Part shown: piece by piece, positions 35,291-44,425 of the stretch
How the letters are laid out: each line of letters begins with the position of its first letter
Position numbering within the stretch: position 1 is the first letter of the stretch
Assembly (NCBI GenBank): GCA_019084245.1
Contig: JAHRFE010000028.1
Coordinates: 1-64,000, forward strand
DNA from: Hoeflea sp.
Lineage (GTDB): Bacteria > Pseudomonadota > Alphaproteobacteria > Rhizobiales > Rhizobiaceae
Direction: 5' to 3'
Length of the DNA stretch: 64,000 nucleotides
Notes under the pieces: model-generated
The model's input: the letters and a program-made list of their open reading frames with translations, nothing else
Databases searched by the model: none
Told to the model about the DNA's origin: nothing
Position numbers and translations under genes: made by a program

Positions 35291-36040
35291 ATGACTGATT
35301 TGCCGCCTCTTTCGATTGCGCTGATTCTGGGCAGCGGCCCGACCGCGCCACGCCTTCAGAACTGGCCAAAACCTGCCAATGTGAGCCTTGTGGCCATCAA
35401 CAACGCCTGGCGCGTCAGAGCGGATTGGGACTATCTCATTCATGCGGGCGATTTTCCGGCCACAAGGATGCCTGACAGGCTGGGGCCCGGACAACGCGTC
35501 CACAGCCATGAAAGCTACGTTCCGGCACAGAACAGCTATGGCGGCTTCGTCTATGGGGGAGGAACCATGGCGTTTACGGCAGGGTACTGGGCTCTCGCCG
35601 TCCTCAAGCCCGATATTCTCGCCTATTACGCCTGTGACATGACCTATTGCGGCAATGTGACACATTTTTACGGCGCGGGAACAGCCGACCCCTTGCGCCC
35701 GGATGTCACCTTGCAATCGCTTGAAGCCAAATCCATCCGGCTGATGGCGCTGGCGGCGCTGCAGGGCTGTGCCTGCATCAATCTGTCGACAGAGCCGAGC
35801 AGCCGGCTCTCATTTCCGAGAGTGGGACTCTCCGAGCTCGGGAAGCAGACGCCCGAAGTCCGGATCGACGCTGATGCGGTGGAGGCGGCGCTCCGCGAAG
35901 AAGCCAGGCTTGGCTACCTGATCGAGGACGGGGAATACTGGCGTCACACCGACCGCTTTGACGCCTGCGCACTTTCAAGTCTTGATGATCTATGGCTGAG
36001 CGCCTGCAGCACGCCAGAGCTGGAGAAACGTTTCGCCTGA
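35291..36040 (+). CDS. Orphan protein with MptE/DUF115-like N-terminus
   Basis: The 249-residue protein begins with a beta strand and glycine-rich loop (LSIALILGSGPTA) of the kind found in DUF115/6-hydroxymethylpterin-diphosphokinase-like (MptE) proteins and in some glycosyltransferase-like proteins. Other notable segments are WDYLIHAGDFPATRMP, YGGGTMAFTAGYWALAVLKP and LAYYACDMTY. No membrane helix is present. The gene stands alone between the divergent iron operon and the ABC transporter. It has a GAGG site 11 nt upstream. Function is unknown. A nucleotide-sugar or surface-polysaccharide role is only a guess. Confidence 0.65.
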   Translation: MTDLPPLSIALILGSGPTAPRLQNWPKPANVSLVAINNAWRVRADWDYLIHAGDFPATRMPDRLGPGQRVHSHESYVPAQNSYGGFVYGGGTMAFTAGYWALAVLKPDILAYYACDMTYCGNVTHFYGAGTADPLRPDVTLQSLEAKSIRLMALAALQGCACINLSTEPSSRLSFPRVGLSELGKQTPEVRIDADAVEAALREEARLGYLIEDGEYWRHTDRFDACALSSLDDLWLSACSTPELEKRFA

Positions 36041-36050
36041 CCCCCTCCGC

Positions 36051-36161
36051 TCAGCGGCGCGATTCCGACAGTTGACTCATGGCCGTCAGCAGAGATCGCG
36101 CCTCCGGATCGCGCGCATCCAGCACGTCAAAATGCCTGCTGTCTCCAGCCGAAGCCTTGGG
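36051..36161 (-). pseudogene. Remnant of an alpha/beta-hydrolase C-terminus
   Basis: A 36-codon open segment on the minus strand reads GDSRHFDVLDARDPEARSLL followed by TAMSQLSESRR and a stop. The HFDVLDA block resembles the last catalytic-His region of arylformamidase-like hydrolases. An in-frame stop lies just upstream (36162-36164), so no intact gene exists. It is likely a decayed copy. The rest of 36041-36356 holds the promoter of the ABC transporter gene. Confidence 0.4.
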
Positions 36162-36356
36162 TCAATGGGGCTCATTCGCTTGTCACTTTTCTCATCTGGG
36201 ACGATCGGTCGAAAGCGCTCCGGCACTTAAATCCTTGAATATACAATAGTCGAATAGCAACCAAGCCAAGACCGTGTTTGGCTGCGTCATGCTATCACCG
36301 TAGCTAAATGGGGCAGGACTGGGAGGTTTTGCCGATTTCACTCATGGGAGGATTTT

Positions 36357-37700
36357 ATGACGAAGTTTCAATTAAATCGCCGTACGCTGATCAAATCAGG
36401 TGCGGCCATCGGTGCGGGTCTCGCACTGCCAACAATTTTCACCAGCTCTGCCCGCGCCTATCTGAATGAGCCCAAGGGCGGCACCGTCACTCTCGGCTTC
36501 AACGTGCCGCAGACAGGACCCTATGCGGATGAAGGCCTCGACGAATTGCGCGCCCAGGAACTGGCTGTCCAGCACCTGAACGGCGAAGGCGACGGCGGGA
36601 TGCTGAACACGTTCTCGTCCAAGGCCCTCAAGGGCAACGGCATCCTCGGCAAGAAAGTCCAGTTCGTCTCCGGCGACACCCAGACCAAGTCGGACGCAGC
36701 CCGCGCTGCAGCAAAGTCGATGATCGAAAAAGACGGCGCCGTCATGATCAATGGCGGTTCCTCATCGGGCGTCGCCGTGGCCGTCCAGAGCCTTTGCCAG
36801 GAAGCTGGCGTGATCTTCATGGCTGGCCTCACCCACTCCAACGACACCACCGGCAAGGACAAGAAGCGCAACGGCTTCCGTCACTTCTTCAATGCCTATA
36901 TGTCGGGCCAGGCATTGGCTCCCGTGCTGAATGCCGCTTACGGCGCAGACCGTCGGGCCTACCACCTGACCGCCGACTACACCTGGGGCTGGACGCAGCA
37001 GGAATCGATCCAGGAAGCGACCGAAAAACTGGGCTGGGAGACAGTCAACAACGTGCTCACCCCGCTGGCTGCGACCGACTTCTCGTCCTACATCGCACCG
37101 GTCCTCAATTCCGGTGCGGATGTGTTGATCCTGAACCATTACGGCGGCAACATGGTCAACTCGCTGACCAACGCCGTGCAGTTCGGCCTGCGCGACAAGA
37201 TGGTCAACGGCAAGCAGTTCGAAATTGTCGTTCCGCTCTACTCCGAGCTTATGGCGGCAGGCGCAGGCGCAAACGTGCGTGGCGTTATCGGCTCAATGAA
37301 CTGGAACTGGCAGCTGCAGGACGAAGGCTCCAAGGCCTTCGTGAAGTCCTTCGGCGAAAAGTACGGCCGTCCGCCTTCAAACTCCGCGCACACATGCTAC
37401 GCGCAGGTGATGCTGTATGCCGATGCATGCGAACGCGCCGGCACATTCGATCCTTGTGGCGTGGTTGACGCGCTCGAAGGCTTCGAATTCGACGGCATGG
37501 GCAATGGCCCGACCCTCTACCGCGCCGACGATCACCAGTGCTTCAAGGACGTGCTGGTGATGAAGGGCACGGAGAACCCGACAAACGAGTACGACACGCT
37601 GGAAATCGTCGAAGTGACCCCGCGTGCGCAGGTCGAATATGCTCCCGACCACCCGATGTTCGCCGGTGGCGACCTCGGCCAGTGCAACTCCGGCGCATAA
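36357..37700 (+). CDS. Periplasmic substrate-binding protein of a branched-chain-type ABC importer
   Basis: The 447-residue protein has a Tat signal with NRRTLIKSG and hydrophobic AAIGAGLALP, then a type I periplasmic binding fold (GTVTLGFNVPQTGPYADEGL, VMINGGSSSGVAVAVQSLCQ, YHLTADYTWGWTQQESIQ). It is related to Leu/Ile/Val and amide/urea binding proteins, and the ligand is not deducible. GGGAGG precedes the ATG. It is separated from the permease genes by a strong hairpin that probably favours expression of the binding protein. Tat export of such a protein is less usual than Sec export. Confidence 0.9.
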   Translation: MTKFQLNRRTLIKSGAAIGAGLALPTIFTSSARAYLNEPKGGTVTLGFNVPQTGPYADEGLDELRAQELAVQHLNGEGDGGMLNTFSSKALKGNGILGKKVQFVSGDTQTKSDAARAAAKSMIEKDGAVMINGGSSSGVAVAVQSLCQEAGVIFMAGLTHSNDTTGKDKKRNGFRHFFNAYMSGQALAPVLNAAYGADRRAYHLTADYTWGWTQQESIQEATEKLGWETVNNVLTPLAATDFSSYIAPVLNSGADVLILNHYGGNMVNSLTNAVQFGLRDKMVNGKQFEIVVPLYSELMAAGAGANVRGVIGSMNWNWQLQDEGSKAFVKSFGEKYGRPPSNSAHTCYAQVMLYADACERAGTFDPCGVVDALEGFEFDGMGNGPTLYRADDHQCFKDVLVMKGTENPTNEYDTLEIVEVTPRAQVEYAPDHPMFAGGDLGQCNSGA

Positions 37701-37716
37701 CTGACTTCACAGGTTT

Positions 37717-37748
37717 GCCGCGCCGCCTCACAAGCGGCGCGGCTTTCT
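37717..37748 (+). terminator. Attenuator-type hairpin after the binding-protein gene
   Basis: GCCGCGCCGC (37717-37726) and GCGGCGCGGC (37734-37743) form a 10-bp perfect stem with a 7-nt loop, followed by TTTCT. It sits between the binding-protein gene and the permease genes and would reduce read-through, which fits the usual excess of binding protein over permease. Confidence 0.75.
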
Positions 37749-37812
37749 ACTTGAATTGAGGACACAAGCCGCTGCGCCCATGGCGCGCGGGTTTGTTGGT
37801 GCGGGCTTCACG

Positions 37813-38844
37813 ATGGACGCAATCATTCTCCAAGTTCTGAACGGTCTGGACAAAGGCAGCGCCTATGCCATGATCGCACTCGGACTGACACTCATTTTCG
37901 GCACACTCGGCGTCGTGAACTTCGCGCACGGCGCATTGTTCATGCTCGGCGCCTTCTGTGCCGTCACGCTTCAGCGAATCCTGTCGTTGTCCTACACGGT
38001 CGAGGATCCAACCCAGACGGACTTTCTGGGCAATCCGCTGAAAGTCGACACGCCCTACATAGTGAGCTGGTTCGGTGACGCGACCGGAAACGCCATTCTG
38101 AACTGGTCCGTTCCGCTGGCCATCCTGTTTGCCATACCGGTCATGCTCCTCATCGGCTACGTGATGGAACGCGGACTGATCAAGCATTTCTACAAGCGGC
38201 CCCATGCTGACCAGATTCTTGTCACCTTCGGCCTGGCCATCGTCATTCAGGAAATCGTCAAATATTTCTATGGCGCCAATCCGATTCCGACGCCTGCCCC
38301 GGACATGTTCAGGGGCTCGGTCGATTTCGGCGTGATGATCGGCTTCGCCCAGAACGAGATCATCTACCCCTACTGGCGGCTGGTTTACTTCCTGTTTTCG
38401 GCGGTCATCATCGGCTCGGTCTTTGCCTTTCTTCGGTTCACCACCTTCGGCATGGTGGTCCGCGCAGGCATGGCCGACCGCGAGACGGTCGGCCTTCTCG
38501 GCATCAATATCGACAAGCGCTTCACCATCATGTTCGGCATTGCCGCGGCAGTGGCCGGTCTTGCCGGCGTCATGTACGCGCCGATCAATTCGCCCAACTA
38601 CCACATGGGCATGGACTTCCTGGTGCTGTCCTTCGTTGTGGTTGTTGTCGGCGGCATGGGCTCCCTGCCCGGCGCCGTGCTTGCCGGTTTCCTGCTCGGC
38701 ATTCTCGAGAGCTTTGCCTCGATGAACGAAGTCAAGTCGGTGATCCCGGGGATCGATCAAATCATCATTTATCTCGTTGCAATCATCATCCTTTTGACCC
38801 GCCCGCGCGGTCTTATGGGTCGCAAAGGCGTGATGGAGGAATAA
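37813..38844 (+). CDS. ABC transporter permease, LivH family
   Basis: The 343-residue permease belongs to the LivH branch (branched-chain amino acid/urea-type importers). It begins MDAIILQVLNGLDKGSAYAM and has the hallmark IALGLTLIFGTLGVVNFAHG. Several membrane helices are seen, and the conserved cytoplasmic stretch FTTFGMVVRAGMADRETVGL near residue 220 contacts the ATPases. Start sites at 37756 (TTG) and 37780 (ATG) would add residues without homology. I use 37813, though its ribosome-binding site is weak. Confidence 0.9.
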   Translation: MDAIILQVLNGLDKGSAYAMIALGLTLIFGTLGVVNFAHGALFMLGAFCAVTLQRILSLSYTVEDPTQTDFLGNPLKVDTPYIVSWFGDATGNAILNWSVPLAILFAIPVMLLIGYVMERGLIKHFYKRPHADQILVTFGLAIVIQEIVKYFYGANPIPTPAPDMFRGSVDFGVMIGFAQNEIIYPYWRLVYFLFSAVIIGSVFAFLRFTTFGMVVRAGMADRETVGLLGINIDKRFTIMFGIAAAVAGLAGVMYAPINSPNYHMGMDFLVLSFVVVVVGGMGSLPGAVLAGFLLGILESFASMNEVKSVIPGIDQIIIYLVAIIILLTRPRGLMGRKGVMEE

Positions 38845-38847
38845 TCC

Positions 38848-40059
38848 ATGCTGGGTCTGAGTAAGAAAGACACTACCTTTCTGCTGATCGTCATCTTTCT
38901 GACATTGGCGACACCAATTCTGCTGCAGCCGTTCCCTGAAGGTTCGGCCCTGGCTCAGTTCAATGCCGGGTACCCGGATCTGATGCAGCGCTTCGCGATC
39001 TACGGGATCTTCGCGATCGGTTTCAACATCCTGTTCGGTCTGACCGGCTACCTCTCGTTCGGTCACGCCGCCTTCCTGGGCGTCGGATCCTACTCCGTGG
39101 TCTGGATGTACAAACTCCTGAGCTACAATGTGCTTCCCGGCCTTATCCTGGCCGTGCTCATGTCAGCGCTGTTTGCCTTGTTCATCGGCTTCATCTCGCT
39201 GCGCCGATCGGGTATCTACTTCTCGATCCTGACGCTGGCCTTTGCCCAGATGTCGTTCAACCTGGCCTATTCGGTGCTGACGCCACTCACCAATGGGGAA
39301 ACCGGTCTGCAGGTCTACACCAATGATCCGCAGGTTCTGATGAGCGCGGGGAGCCCGACCAGCCCCCACTTCTTCGGCATCGTCATGAACGAGAGCGCAA
39401 AAATTGATGTCGGCGGATGGCAGTTCACCTTCTCCAACGGCTATTATTTCTGCGCCATCATCGCGATCATCGTGTTCTATCTCTCGCTCAGGATCTTCCG
39501 GTCACCCTTTGGCATCATGCTGCGCGCCATCAAGACCAACCAGACACGGATGAGCTATACCGGTCTCAATTCGAGGCCTTACACGCTCGCCGCGTTCGTG
39601 ATCTCCGGCATGTATGCCGGTCTCGCAGGCGGCCTGCTGGCCTCGATGGACCCGCTTGCAGGCGCCGAGCGCATGCAGTGGACAGCCTCTGGCGAAGTGG
39701 TGCTGATGACCATTCTGGGCGGCGCCGGCACTCTGATGGGTCCGGTTCTGGGCGCCGGCTTCATCAAGTACTTTGAAAACATCTTTTCCAAGATCAATGA
39801 CAACATCCTGTACGCATGGTTCTCCGCTCTTCCAGAGGGGCTGGCAGATGCGCTTGTGTTCATGCTGCATCCCTTCATTGGCAAGGGCTGGAACCTGACA
39901 CTCGGCCTCTTGTTCATGCTGGTGGTCATCTTCCTGCCCGGCGGCCTGATGGAAGGCGGCAGCCGCATCTGGGGCCTGATCACGGGCAAGAACCGGAAGT
40001 CCAAAAAGGCGGGCAAGGATCCCGAACATCACCCCAAACCATCAGCCCACGTAAACTGA
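38848..40059 (+). CDS. ABC transporter permease, LivM family
   Basis: The 403-residue LivM-type permease starts 3 nt after livH-like. It has family motifs [29 protein letters not shown]-like [32 protein letters not shown] and [21 protein letters not shown] hydrophilic Lys-rich tail of about 27 residues ([18 protein letters not shown]) follows the last helix. It forms the heterodimeric membrane channel with the LivH-like protein. Confidence 0.92.
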   Translation: MLGLSKKDTTFLLIVIFLTLATPILLQPFPEGSALAQFNAGYPDLMQRFAIYGIFAIGFNILFGLTGYLSFGHAAFLGVGSYSVVWMYKLLSYNVLPGLILAVLMSALFALFIGFISLRRSGIYFSILTLAFAQMSFNLAYSVLTPLTNGETGLQVYTNDPQVLMSAGSPTSPHFFGIVMNESAKIDVGGWQFTFSNGYYFCAIIAIIVFYLSLRIFRSPFGIMLRAIKTNQTRMSYTGLNSRPYTLAAFVISGMYAGLAGGLLASMDPLAGAERMQWTASGEVVLMTILGGAGTLMGPVLGAGFIKYFENIFSKINDNILYAWFSALPEGLADALVFMLHPFIGKGWNLTLGLLFMLVVIFLPGGLMEGGSRIWGLITGKNRKSKKAGKDPEHHPKPSAHVN

Positions 40060-40077
40060 TCGGCGGAGATACAAGAC

Positions 40078-40836
40078 ATGGGAATTCTCGAAGTCTCTAA
40101 CGTCAACAAGAGGTTTGGTGGTCTGCAGGCGCTGGGCAATGTCAATCTGGACATTGCAGCCGGCACTGTCCACGCCATCATCGGACCGAACGGAGCCGGC
40201 AAATCGACCCTGTTGAATGTGCTGGTCGGCAAACTGATCCCCGACACCGGAACGGTGCTGTTCAATGGCGTGTCGGTTCTTGGCCGCAAACCCTACGAGA
40301 TCAACCAGCTGGGCATTTCCCGCGTTTTCCAGACGCCGGAAATCTTCAGCGACCTCACGGTTTTCGAAAACATGCTGATCCCGTGCTTCGCCAAGCGCGA
40401 TGGGTCTTTCCGCCTGCATGCGCTGGAATCGATCGCTGCGGAAAAGGACCTGATCGAGAAGGCGGAGCACATGCTGACCGAAGTCAACATGGCCGACAAG
40501 CGGCATATGCTGGCAAGTTCCCTTTCGCGCGGCGACAAGCGGCGGCTTGAGATGGCGATGTGCCTGGTGCAGGAGCCAAAACTGCTTCTGCTCGATGAAC
40601 CCACCGCCGGCATGGCGCGTGCCGACACCAACAACACCATCGATCTGCTCAATCAGATCCATGACAGCCGGGAGATCACCATGGTGATCATCGAGCACGA
40701 CATGCATGTCGTCTTCTCGCTCGCCAAACGCATTACCGTTCTGGCGCAGGGCTCGCCCCTGGTCGAGGACACCCCCGACAACATCAAGGGGCATCCGAAA
40801 GTGAAGGAAGCCTATCTTGGAGAGGCCGCAGCATGA
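40078..40836 (+). CDS. ABC transporter ATPase, LivG family
   Basis: The 252-residue ATPase has Walker A GPNGAGKSTLLN, the signature SLSRGDKRRLEM (a variant of LSGGQ) and Walker B LLLLDEPTAG, followed by the H-loop VIIEHDMHVVF. Length and motifs fit LivG. It overlaps the LivF-like gene by 4 nt and, with it, energises the importer. Confidence 0.93.
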   Translation: MGILEVSNVNKRFGGLQALGNVNLDIAAGTVHAIIGPNGAGKSTLLNVLVGKLIPDTGTVLFNGVSVLGRKPYEINQLGISRVFQTPEIFSDLTVFENMLIPCFAKRDGSFRLHALESIAAEKDLIEKAEHMLTEVNMADKRHMLASSLSRGDKRRLEMAMCLVQEPKLLLLDEPTAGMARADTNNTIDLLNQIHDSREITMVIIEHDMHVVFSLAKRITVLAQGSPLVEDTPDNIKGHPKVKEAYLGEAAA

Positions 40837-41621
40837 ACGAGATCGCACCCGACAAGGTCAGGCAGCAATACGAACGCCCTGACTATTCCAAATACGCCAA
40901 CAAGGCCGCAACCGCTCCGGCGTTTCTGTCCGTGCACGATATTCACGCCTATTACGGTGAGAGCTATATCGTTCAGGGTGTGAGCTTCAACGTGCATGAG
41001 GGAGAAATTCTGGCGCTGCTCGGCCGCAACGGCGCAGGCAAGACCTCGACCCTGCGCGCCATCGCTCAGATCGGCTCTCCCCTGATGACCAGTGGCGAGG
41101 TCTGGCTTGACCACCAGCCGCTGCACAGGATGAAGTCGCATGAAGCATCCCAGGCCGGATTGTCGCTGGTGCCGGAAGACCGCCGCATCATTCCCGGACT
41201 GACGGTCGAGGAAAACATCCAGCTGGCACAGATCGCGCCGCCGATCGGCTGGTCGCTGGAGCGGATCTATGAGCTGTTTCCGAGGCTCGGCGAGCGCCGC
41301 AAACAGGAAGGCGTGACATTGTCGGGTGGCGAGCAGCAGATGTTGTCGATCGGCCGGGCATTGGCGCGCGACATCAAGGTCCTGCTTCTCGACGAGCCGT
41401 ATGAAGGCCTCGCGCCGGTGATCGTCGACGAGATCGAAAAGACGCTCAACATCATCAAGCAACAGGGTATCACCACCATCCTCGTCGAACAGAACGCCGT
41501 GCGGGCGCTGAAGCTGGCCGACCGTGCAGTCATCCTCGAATCCGGCGAAGTCGTGTTCGACGGCACCGCGGATGACGTGCTGCACAATGAGCAATTGCGC
41601 CACGACTATCTGGCGATTTAA
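40833..41621 (+). CDS. ABC transporter ATPase, LivF family, with N-terminal extension
   Basis: The 262-residue ATPase has Walker A GRNGAGKTSTLRA, the signature LSGGEQQMLSIGRA and Walker B VLLLDEPYEGL, as in LivF. About 28 extra residues (NEIAPDKVRQQYERPDYSKY and following) precede the first beta strand (FLSVHDIHAYYGE). The ATG overlaps the preceding stop (ATGA), so the start is well supported. It is the last gene of the importer operon. Confidence 0.93.
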   Translation: MNEIAPDKVRQQYERPDYSKYANKAATAPAFLSVHDIHAYYGESYIVQGVSFNVHEGEILALLGRNGAGKTSTLRAIAQIGSPLMTSGEVWLDHQPLHRMKSHEASQAGLSLVPEDRRIIPGLTVEENIQLAQIAPPIGWSLERIYELFPRLGERRKQEGVTLSGGEQQMLSIGRALARDIKVLLLDEPYEGLAPVIVDEIEKTLNIIKQQGITTILVEQNAVRALKLADRAVILESGEVVFDGTADDVLHNEQLRHDYLAI

Positions 41622-41647
41622 GCGCAGTTTACTGCCTGGACCTTGAA

Positions 41648-41678
41648 AACTGGCGGCGCCACGGGCTTGCCGCCAGTT
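41648..41678 (+). terminator. Hairpin downstream of the ABC importer operon
   Basis: AACTGGCGGC (41648-41657) and GCCGCCAGTT (41669-41678) form a 10-bp stem with an 11-nt loop 27 nt after the last transporter gene. The T-tract is poor (GCGGTTTC), so it is a probable but not textbook terminator. Confidence 0.6.
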
Positions 41679-41743
41679 GCGGTTTCAGGCATCTTCCAGA
41701 TTGTCCGGTTTGAAGCCGTGGCCATTTGCCGTAGACTGGCAGC

Positions 41744-42364
41744 GTGACACAGCCCATCCTCTACTCCTTCCGCCGCTGTCCCTATGCCATCCGCGCCCGG
41801 CTGGCGATCGCCTCGGCCGGCAGTCCGGTCGAGCTGCGCGAGGTCGTGTTGCGGCAAAAGCCGGAGGCTTTTCTGCAGGCCTCGCCGAGCGGCACCGTCC
41901 CCTGCCTTGTCACCGCCGGCGGCGTGATTGACGAGAGTTTGGATGTCATGCTGTGGGCTCTCGGGCAGAAGGACCCGGAAGGCTGGCTCTCCATGCCCGA
42001 TGAAGGGTTCGACTGGATTGCCCGCAATGACGGCTCGTTCAAATCCGCGCTCGACCGGACCAAATACGCGGGACGGTACCCAGGTTCAGATCCCGAAGAG
42101 CAGCGCGGCCTCGCGTCCGCTATCCTGGCGGAACTCGATCAGCGCATTGATGGCTGGATCTTCGGCCGCCCGACCCTTGCCGATTACGCCATTCTTCCCT
42201 TTGTACGCCAGTTCGCCTTTGTCGACAAAACCTGGTTCGACGCCCAGCCCTGGCCCGATCTGCAGCTGTGGCTCGAGAATTTTCTTGCCTCCGACCGCTT
42301 CGCGGACGTCATGGTGAAATACGAGCCGTGGCAGGTGGGCGATCCACCGGTGCGCTTTCCATGA
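41744..42364 (+). CDS. Glutathione S-transferase-like protein
   Basis: The 206-residue protein has the N-terminal thioredoxin-fold region with R-C-P-Y-A (Cys12-Pro-Tyr) at the position of the catalytic residue in Cys-type GSTs, then the conserved TVPCLV glutathione-binding cis-Pro loop and ESLDVMLW. The C-terminal helical domain ends WLENFLASDRFADVM. The start is GTG at 41744, with no strong ribosome-binding site. It is a single gene after the ABC operon, and its substrate is unknown. Confidence 0.85.
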   Translation: MTQPILYSFRRCPYAIRARLAIASAGSPVELREVVLRQKPEAFLQASPSGTVPCLVTAGGVIDESLDVMLWALGQKDPEGWLSMPDEGFDWIARNDGSFKSALDRTKYAGRYPGSDPEEQRGLASAILAELDQRIDGWIFGRPTLADYAILPFVRQFAFVDKTWFDAQPWPDLQLWLENFLASDRFADVMVKYEPWQVGDPPVRFP

Positions 42365-42817
42365 CACTGTGACGCGAGTCCGACATCACGCGCAAGAGCG
42401 CCGACCAAACAAGTAGGGGCCATGCTGAGCGGCATGTCGCCAGCCACCGCAGCCGCCAAGGGCATGCTGATCAATTTGCTGAACCAGCATGGGCTTCGCC
42501 AGGTCTGACGCTTTGAGAACGAGAGAGGCTGATTCAATCCGGCGCTCGCGTTTTCGGGTCCCCCTCTCAGAACCAGTCGTCCCGTGGCGGGACGGACGAA
42601 ATTCTGGTCGAGATCGAACTGGAAAGCAAATTCAGGCTCGTGAAGAACCTGGAAAACAAACCCGATCTATCCGGCTCCAATCGACGCCAAGAAGGGGCTC
42701 ATGTAGGCCACATTGGCCGCACTGACCAAGGTTGGAGGCCATTCTTTGAAAAACCCAAATCATTCGGATGATCGATCGTGGTATTGATCGACGCTTGCCA
42801 GCGGTCTTGCCCGGCTT
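42365..42817. other. 453-nt interval without intact genes, probable gene relics
   Basis: No complete gene is visible. On the plus strand 42423-42509 reads as a short coding-like tail (MLSGMSPATAAAKGMLINLL to a stop). About 42574-42710 reads TDEILVEIELESKFRLVKNL in one frame without a start or matching ends. Base composition is less regular than in neighbouring genes. I read this as decayed sequence at the boundary between the GST gene and the LysR cassette. Confidence 0.35.
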
Positions 42818-43774
42818 TCAAGTCATGCTGCTGCGCAATGGATGGCTCTCACTCGGGCGCATTTCCAAAAGTTGTTGGCTAAGCAGGCGCGCTGCTGGAG
42901 AAAGACTGCGGTCTCTGCGCTGCACCAGAAAGTAGGGTTCGCTTCGGGCGGGAAGGTCGATCGACAAAATCGTGGTGGCCTTCGTGCGACTGAGAACCTG
43001 AGCTACTTCAGTGGACAAAAGGGCGACGAATTCCGGATTCCGCTGAAGCAACGAAAGTGTCGCAAAGGCGGACGTGGTTTCGACGAGTTCGGTCGGAAAG
43101 TGCAGACCCTGGGACTGGAATTCCTGCTCGAGGTATCGGCGCATGGGCATATTGGCGGCATAGACGATCCATGTGCTTGTCGTCAGATCGGCGAGTTGAG
43201 CCGGGCGCCCCACAAGGGGGTGATGCGCATTGGCCACGACTGCAAGCTGTTCCTCCCAGATCTGGGTGGCGATGTAGGCCTCGGGCCTTGCGCTCACGCT
43301 GGTCCGGCAGATGGCGATTTCAATGCGTCCCTTGTCGAGCAAGTCGAGGAGATGCGCGCTGGTATCCTCGACAACTTCTATCCGCATTGCTCGCTGGCGT
43401 TCAAGAAGTTGCGTCAGATGGTCTGTCAAAAGCGGCACCGCTCCCATGATGGTGCCCACGGCAAGTCGCCCGCCATGGCCATCGAGAATACCTTCCATCT
43501 CTTCTCTGAGATGCGCCAGATCCTGATAGATCAAACGCGCATACCTGATGATGCAATGGCCGAGTTCGTTGGGCCGCAGACCGCGGTTGGTCCTCACGAA
43601 CAGCGACGAACCGAAAGCCTCCTCGATCTCCTGCAATGCCTTGGTCGCGCCGGGTTGGCTTATTGCCACAGTTTCTGCGGCCCGCAGCAGTGAGCCTTGC
43701 TCATCAATGGCGACCAGAAGGCGGAAGTGGCGCACGCGCAGACGCGCGGCGATGGATTCGATGTTGGGGATCAT
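42818..43774 (-). CDS. LysR-type regulator of the divergent TRAP/catabolic cassette
   Basis: The 318-residue LysR protein has the N-terminal winged helix (RHFRLLVAIDEQGSLLRAAE, then SQPGATKALQEIEEAFG) and the effector-binding domain with LAVGTIMGAVPLLTDHL. It is transcribed away from the TRAP genes across a 117-nt region that contains ATATCGATAT. It is expected to control the cassette in response to its substrate, most likely a sugar acid. It is related to the GbpR/CbbR-like branch, without a certain named relative. Confidence 0.9.
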   Translation of the reverse strand: MIPNIESIAARLRVRHFRLLVAIDEQGSLLRAAETVAISQPGATKALQEIEEAFGSSLFVRTNRGLRPNELGHCIIRYARLIYQDLAHLREEMEGILDGHGGRLAVGTIMGAVPLLTDHLTQLLERQRAMRIEVVEDTSAHLLDLLDKGRIEIAICRTSVSARPEAYIATQIWEEQLAVVANAHHPLVGRPAQLADLTTSTWIVYAANMPMRRYLEQEFQSQGLHFPTELVETTSAFATLSLLQRNPEFVALLSTEVAQVLSRTKATTILSIDLPARSEPYFLVQRRDRSLSPAARLLSQQLLEMRPSESHPLRSSMT

Positions 43775-43891
43775 GGGTATTCCGCATGGTTATATCGATA
43801 TTGCGTCTCCTCATTATACCGCCGCGTCTCTTCTGGCTACATCTGTAGCGGTAGGAGCACGGGGCATGTCGCCCCTTGGGGAGAGACAGCA
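43775..43891. promoter_or_regulatory. Divergent LysR/TRAP promoter region with palindrome
   Basis: The 117 nt contain a perfect palindrome ATATCGATAT (43792-43801), 18 nt upstream of the LysR start, a plausible LysR box. GGGGAGA at 43879-43885 is the ribosome-binding site of the TRAP small permease gene. Promoter hexamers are not assigned. Confidence 0.5.
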
Positions 43892-44425
43892 ATGCCAAAG
43901 CCGCTTCAGTGGCTTTTCAAGCTTTTCGACATTCTGGTCGTGACCGGCATGAGCGTCATGGCCGTCATGGTCTTCTGGAACGTCGTGCTGCGCTATGGTT
44001 TCAATTCCGGCATACCGTTCTCGGTAGAGGTGTCGCGCATCCTCTTCGTCTGGATCGTCTTTCTCGGTTCGGTCACTGCCTTGGCCCAGGGTCTGCACAT
44101 GAGTGTCGATTCCCTGGTTGCCCGCCTGCCGCGCAAGCTCCGCACAGTCTGCTTTCTCATCAGCCACGGACTGATGCTCTGGTGTTGCTGGCTCATCTGG
44201 CAGGGGAGCTGGATCCAGACCCTGCTCAACTGGAACAACAGGGCTCCCATTTCGGGAATATCCGTGGGCACGATGTATGCCGCCGGCTTGGTCGCATCGG
44301 CCTGCATGGCGGTTATTTTGCTGGTCAATCTCTGGCGTTCCCTGCGCGGTGAGCTGCCGGCGACCTGGTCTGGAAAAGACCGCTTCGCCGATTTCGTCCC
44401 CGACATCAAGGAGAAGCGTCAGTGA
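43892..44425 (+). CDS. TRAP transporter small permease (DctQ family)
   Basis: The 177-residue membrane protein has four predicted helices (about 10-32, 45-62, 82-105, 128-150) and the DctQ-type motif VFWNVVLRYGFNSGIPFSVE followed by VSRILFVWIVFLGSVTALAQ. The start at 43892 has a GGGGAGA site. An open frame upstream in the same phase is not protein-like. Its stop overlaps the GTG of the large permease gene. It is the small membrane component of a tripartite ATP-independent importer. Confidence 0.93.
   Translation: MPKPLQWLFKLFDILVVTGMSVMAVMVFWNVVLRYGFNSGIPFSVEVSRILFVWIVFLGSVTALAQGLHMSVDSLVARLPRKLRTVCFLISHGLMLWCCWLIWQGSWIQTLLNWNNRAPISGISVGTMYAAGLVASACMAVILLVNLWRSLRGELPATWSGKDRFADFVPDIKEKRQ

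Noticed and set aside
37747-39066. A 439-codon frame antisense to the LivH/LivM-like permeases
   Set aside because: It is very rich in His, Asp, Glu and Gln, typical of reverse-complemented hydrophobic segments.
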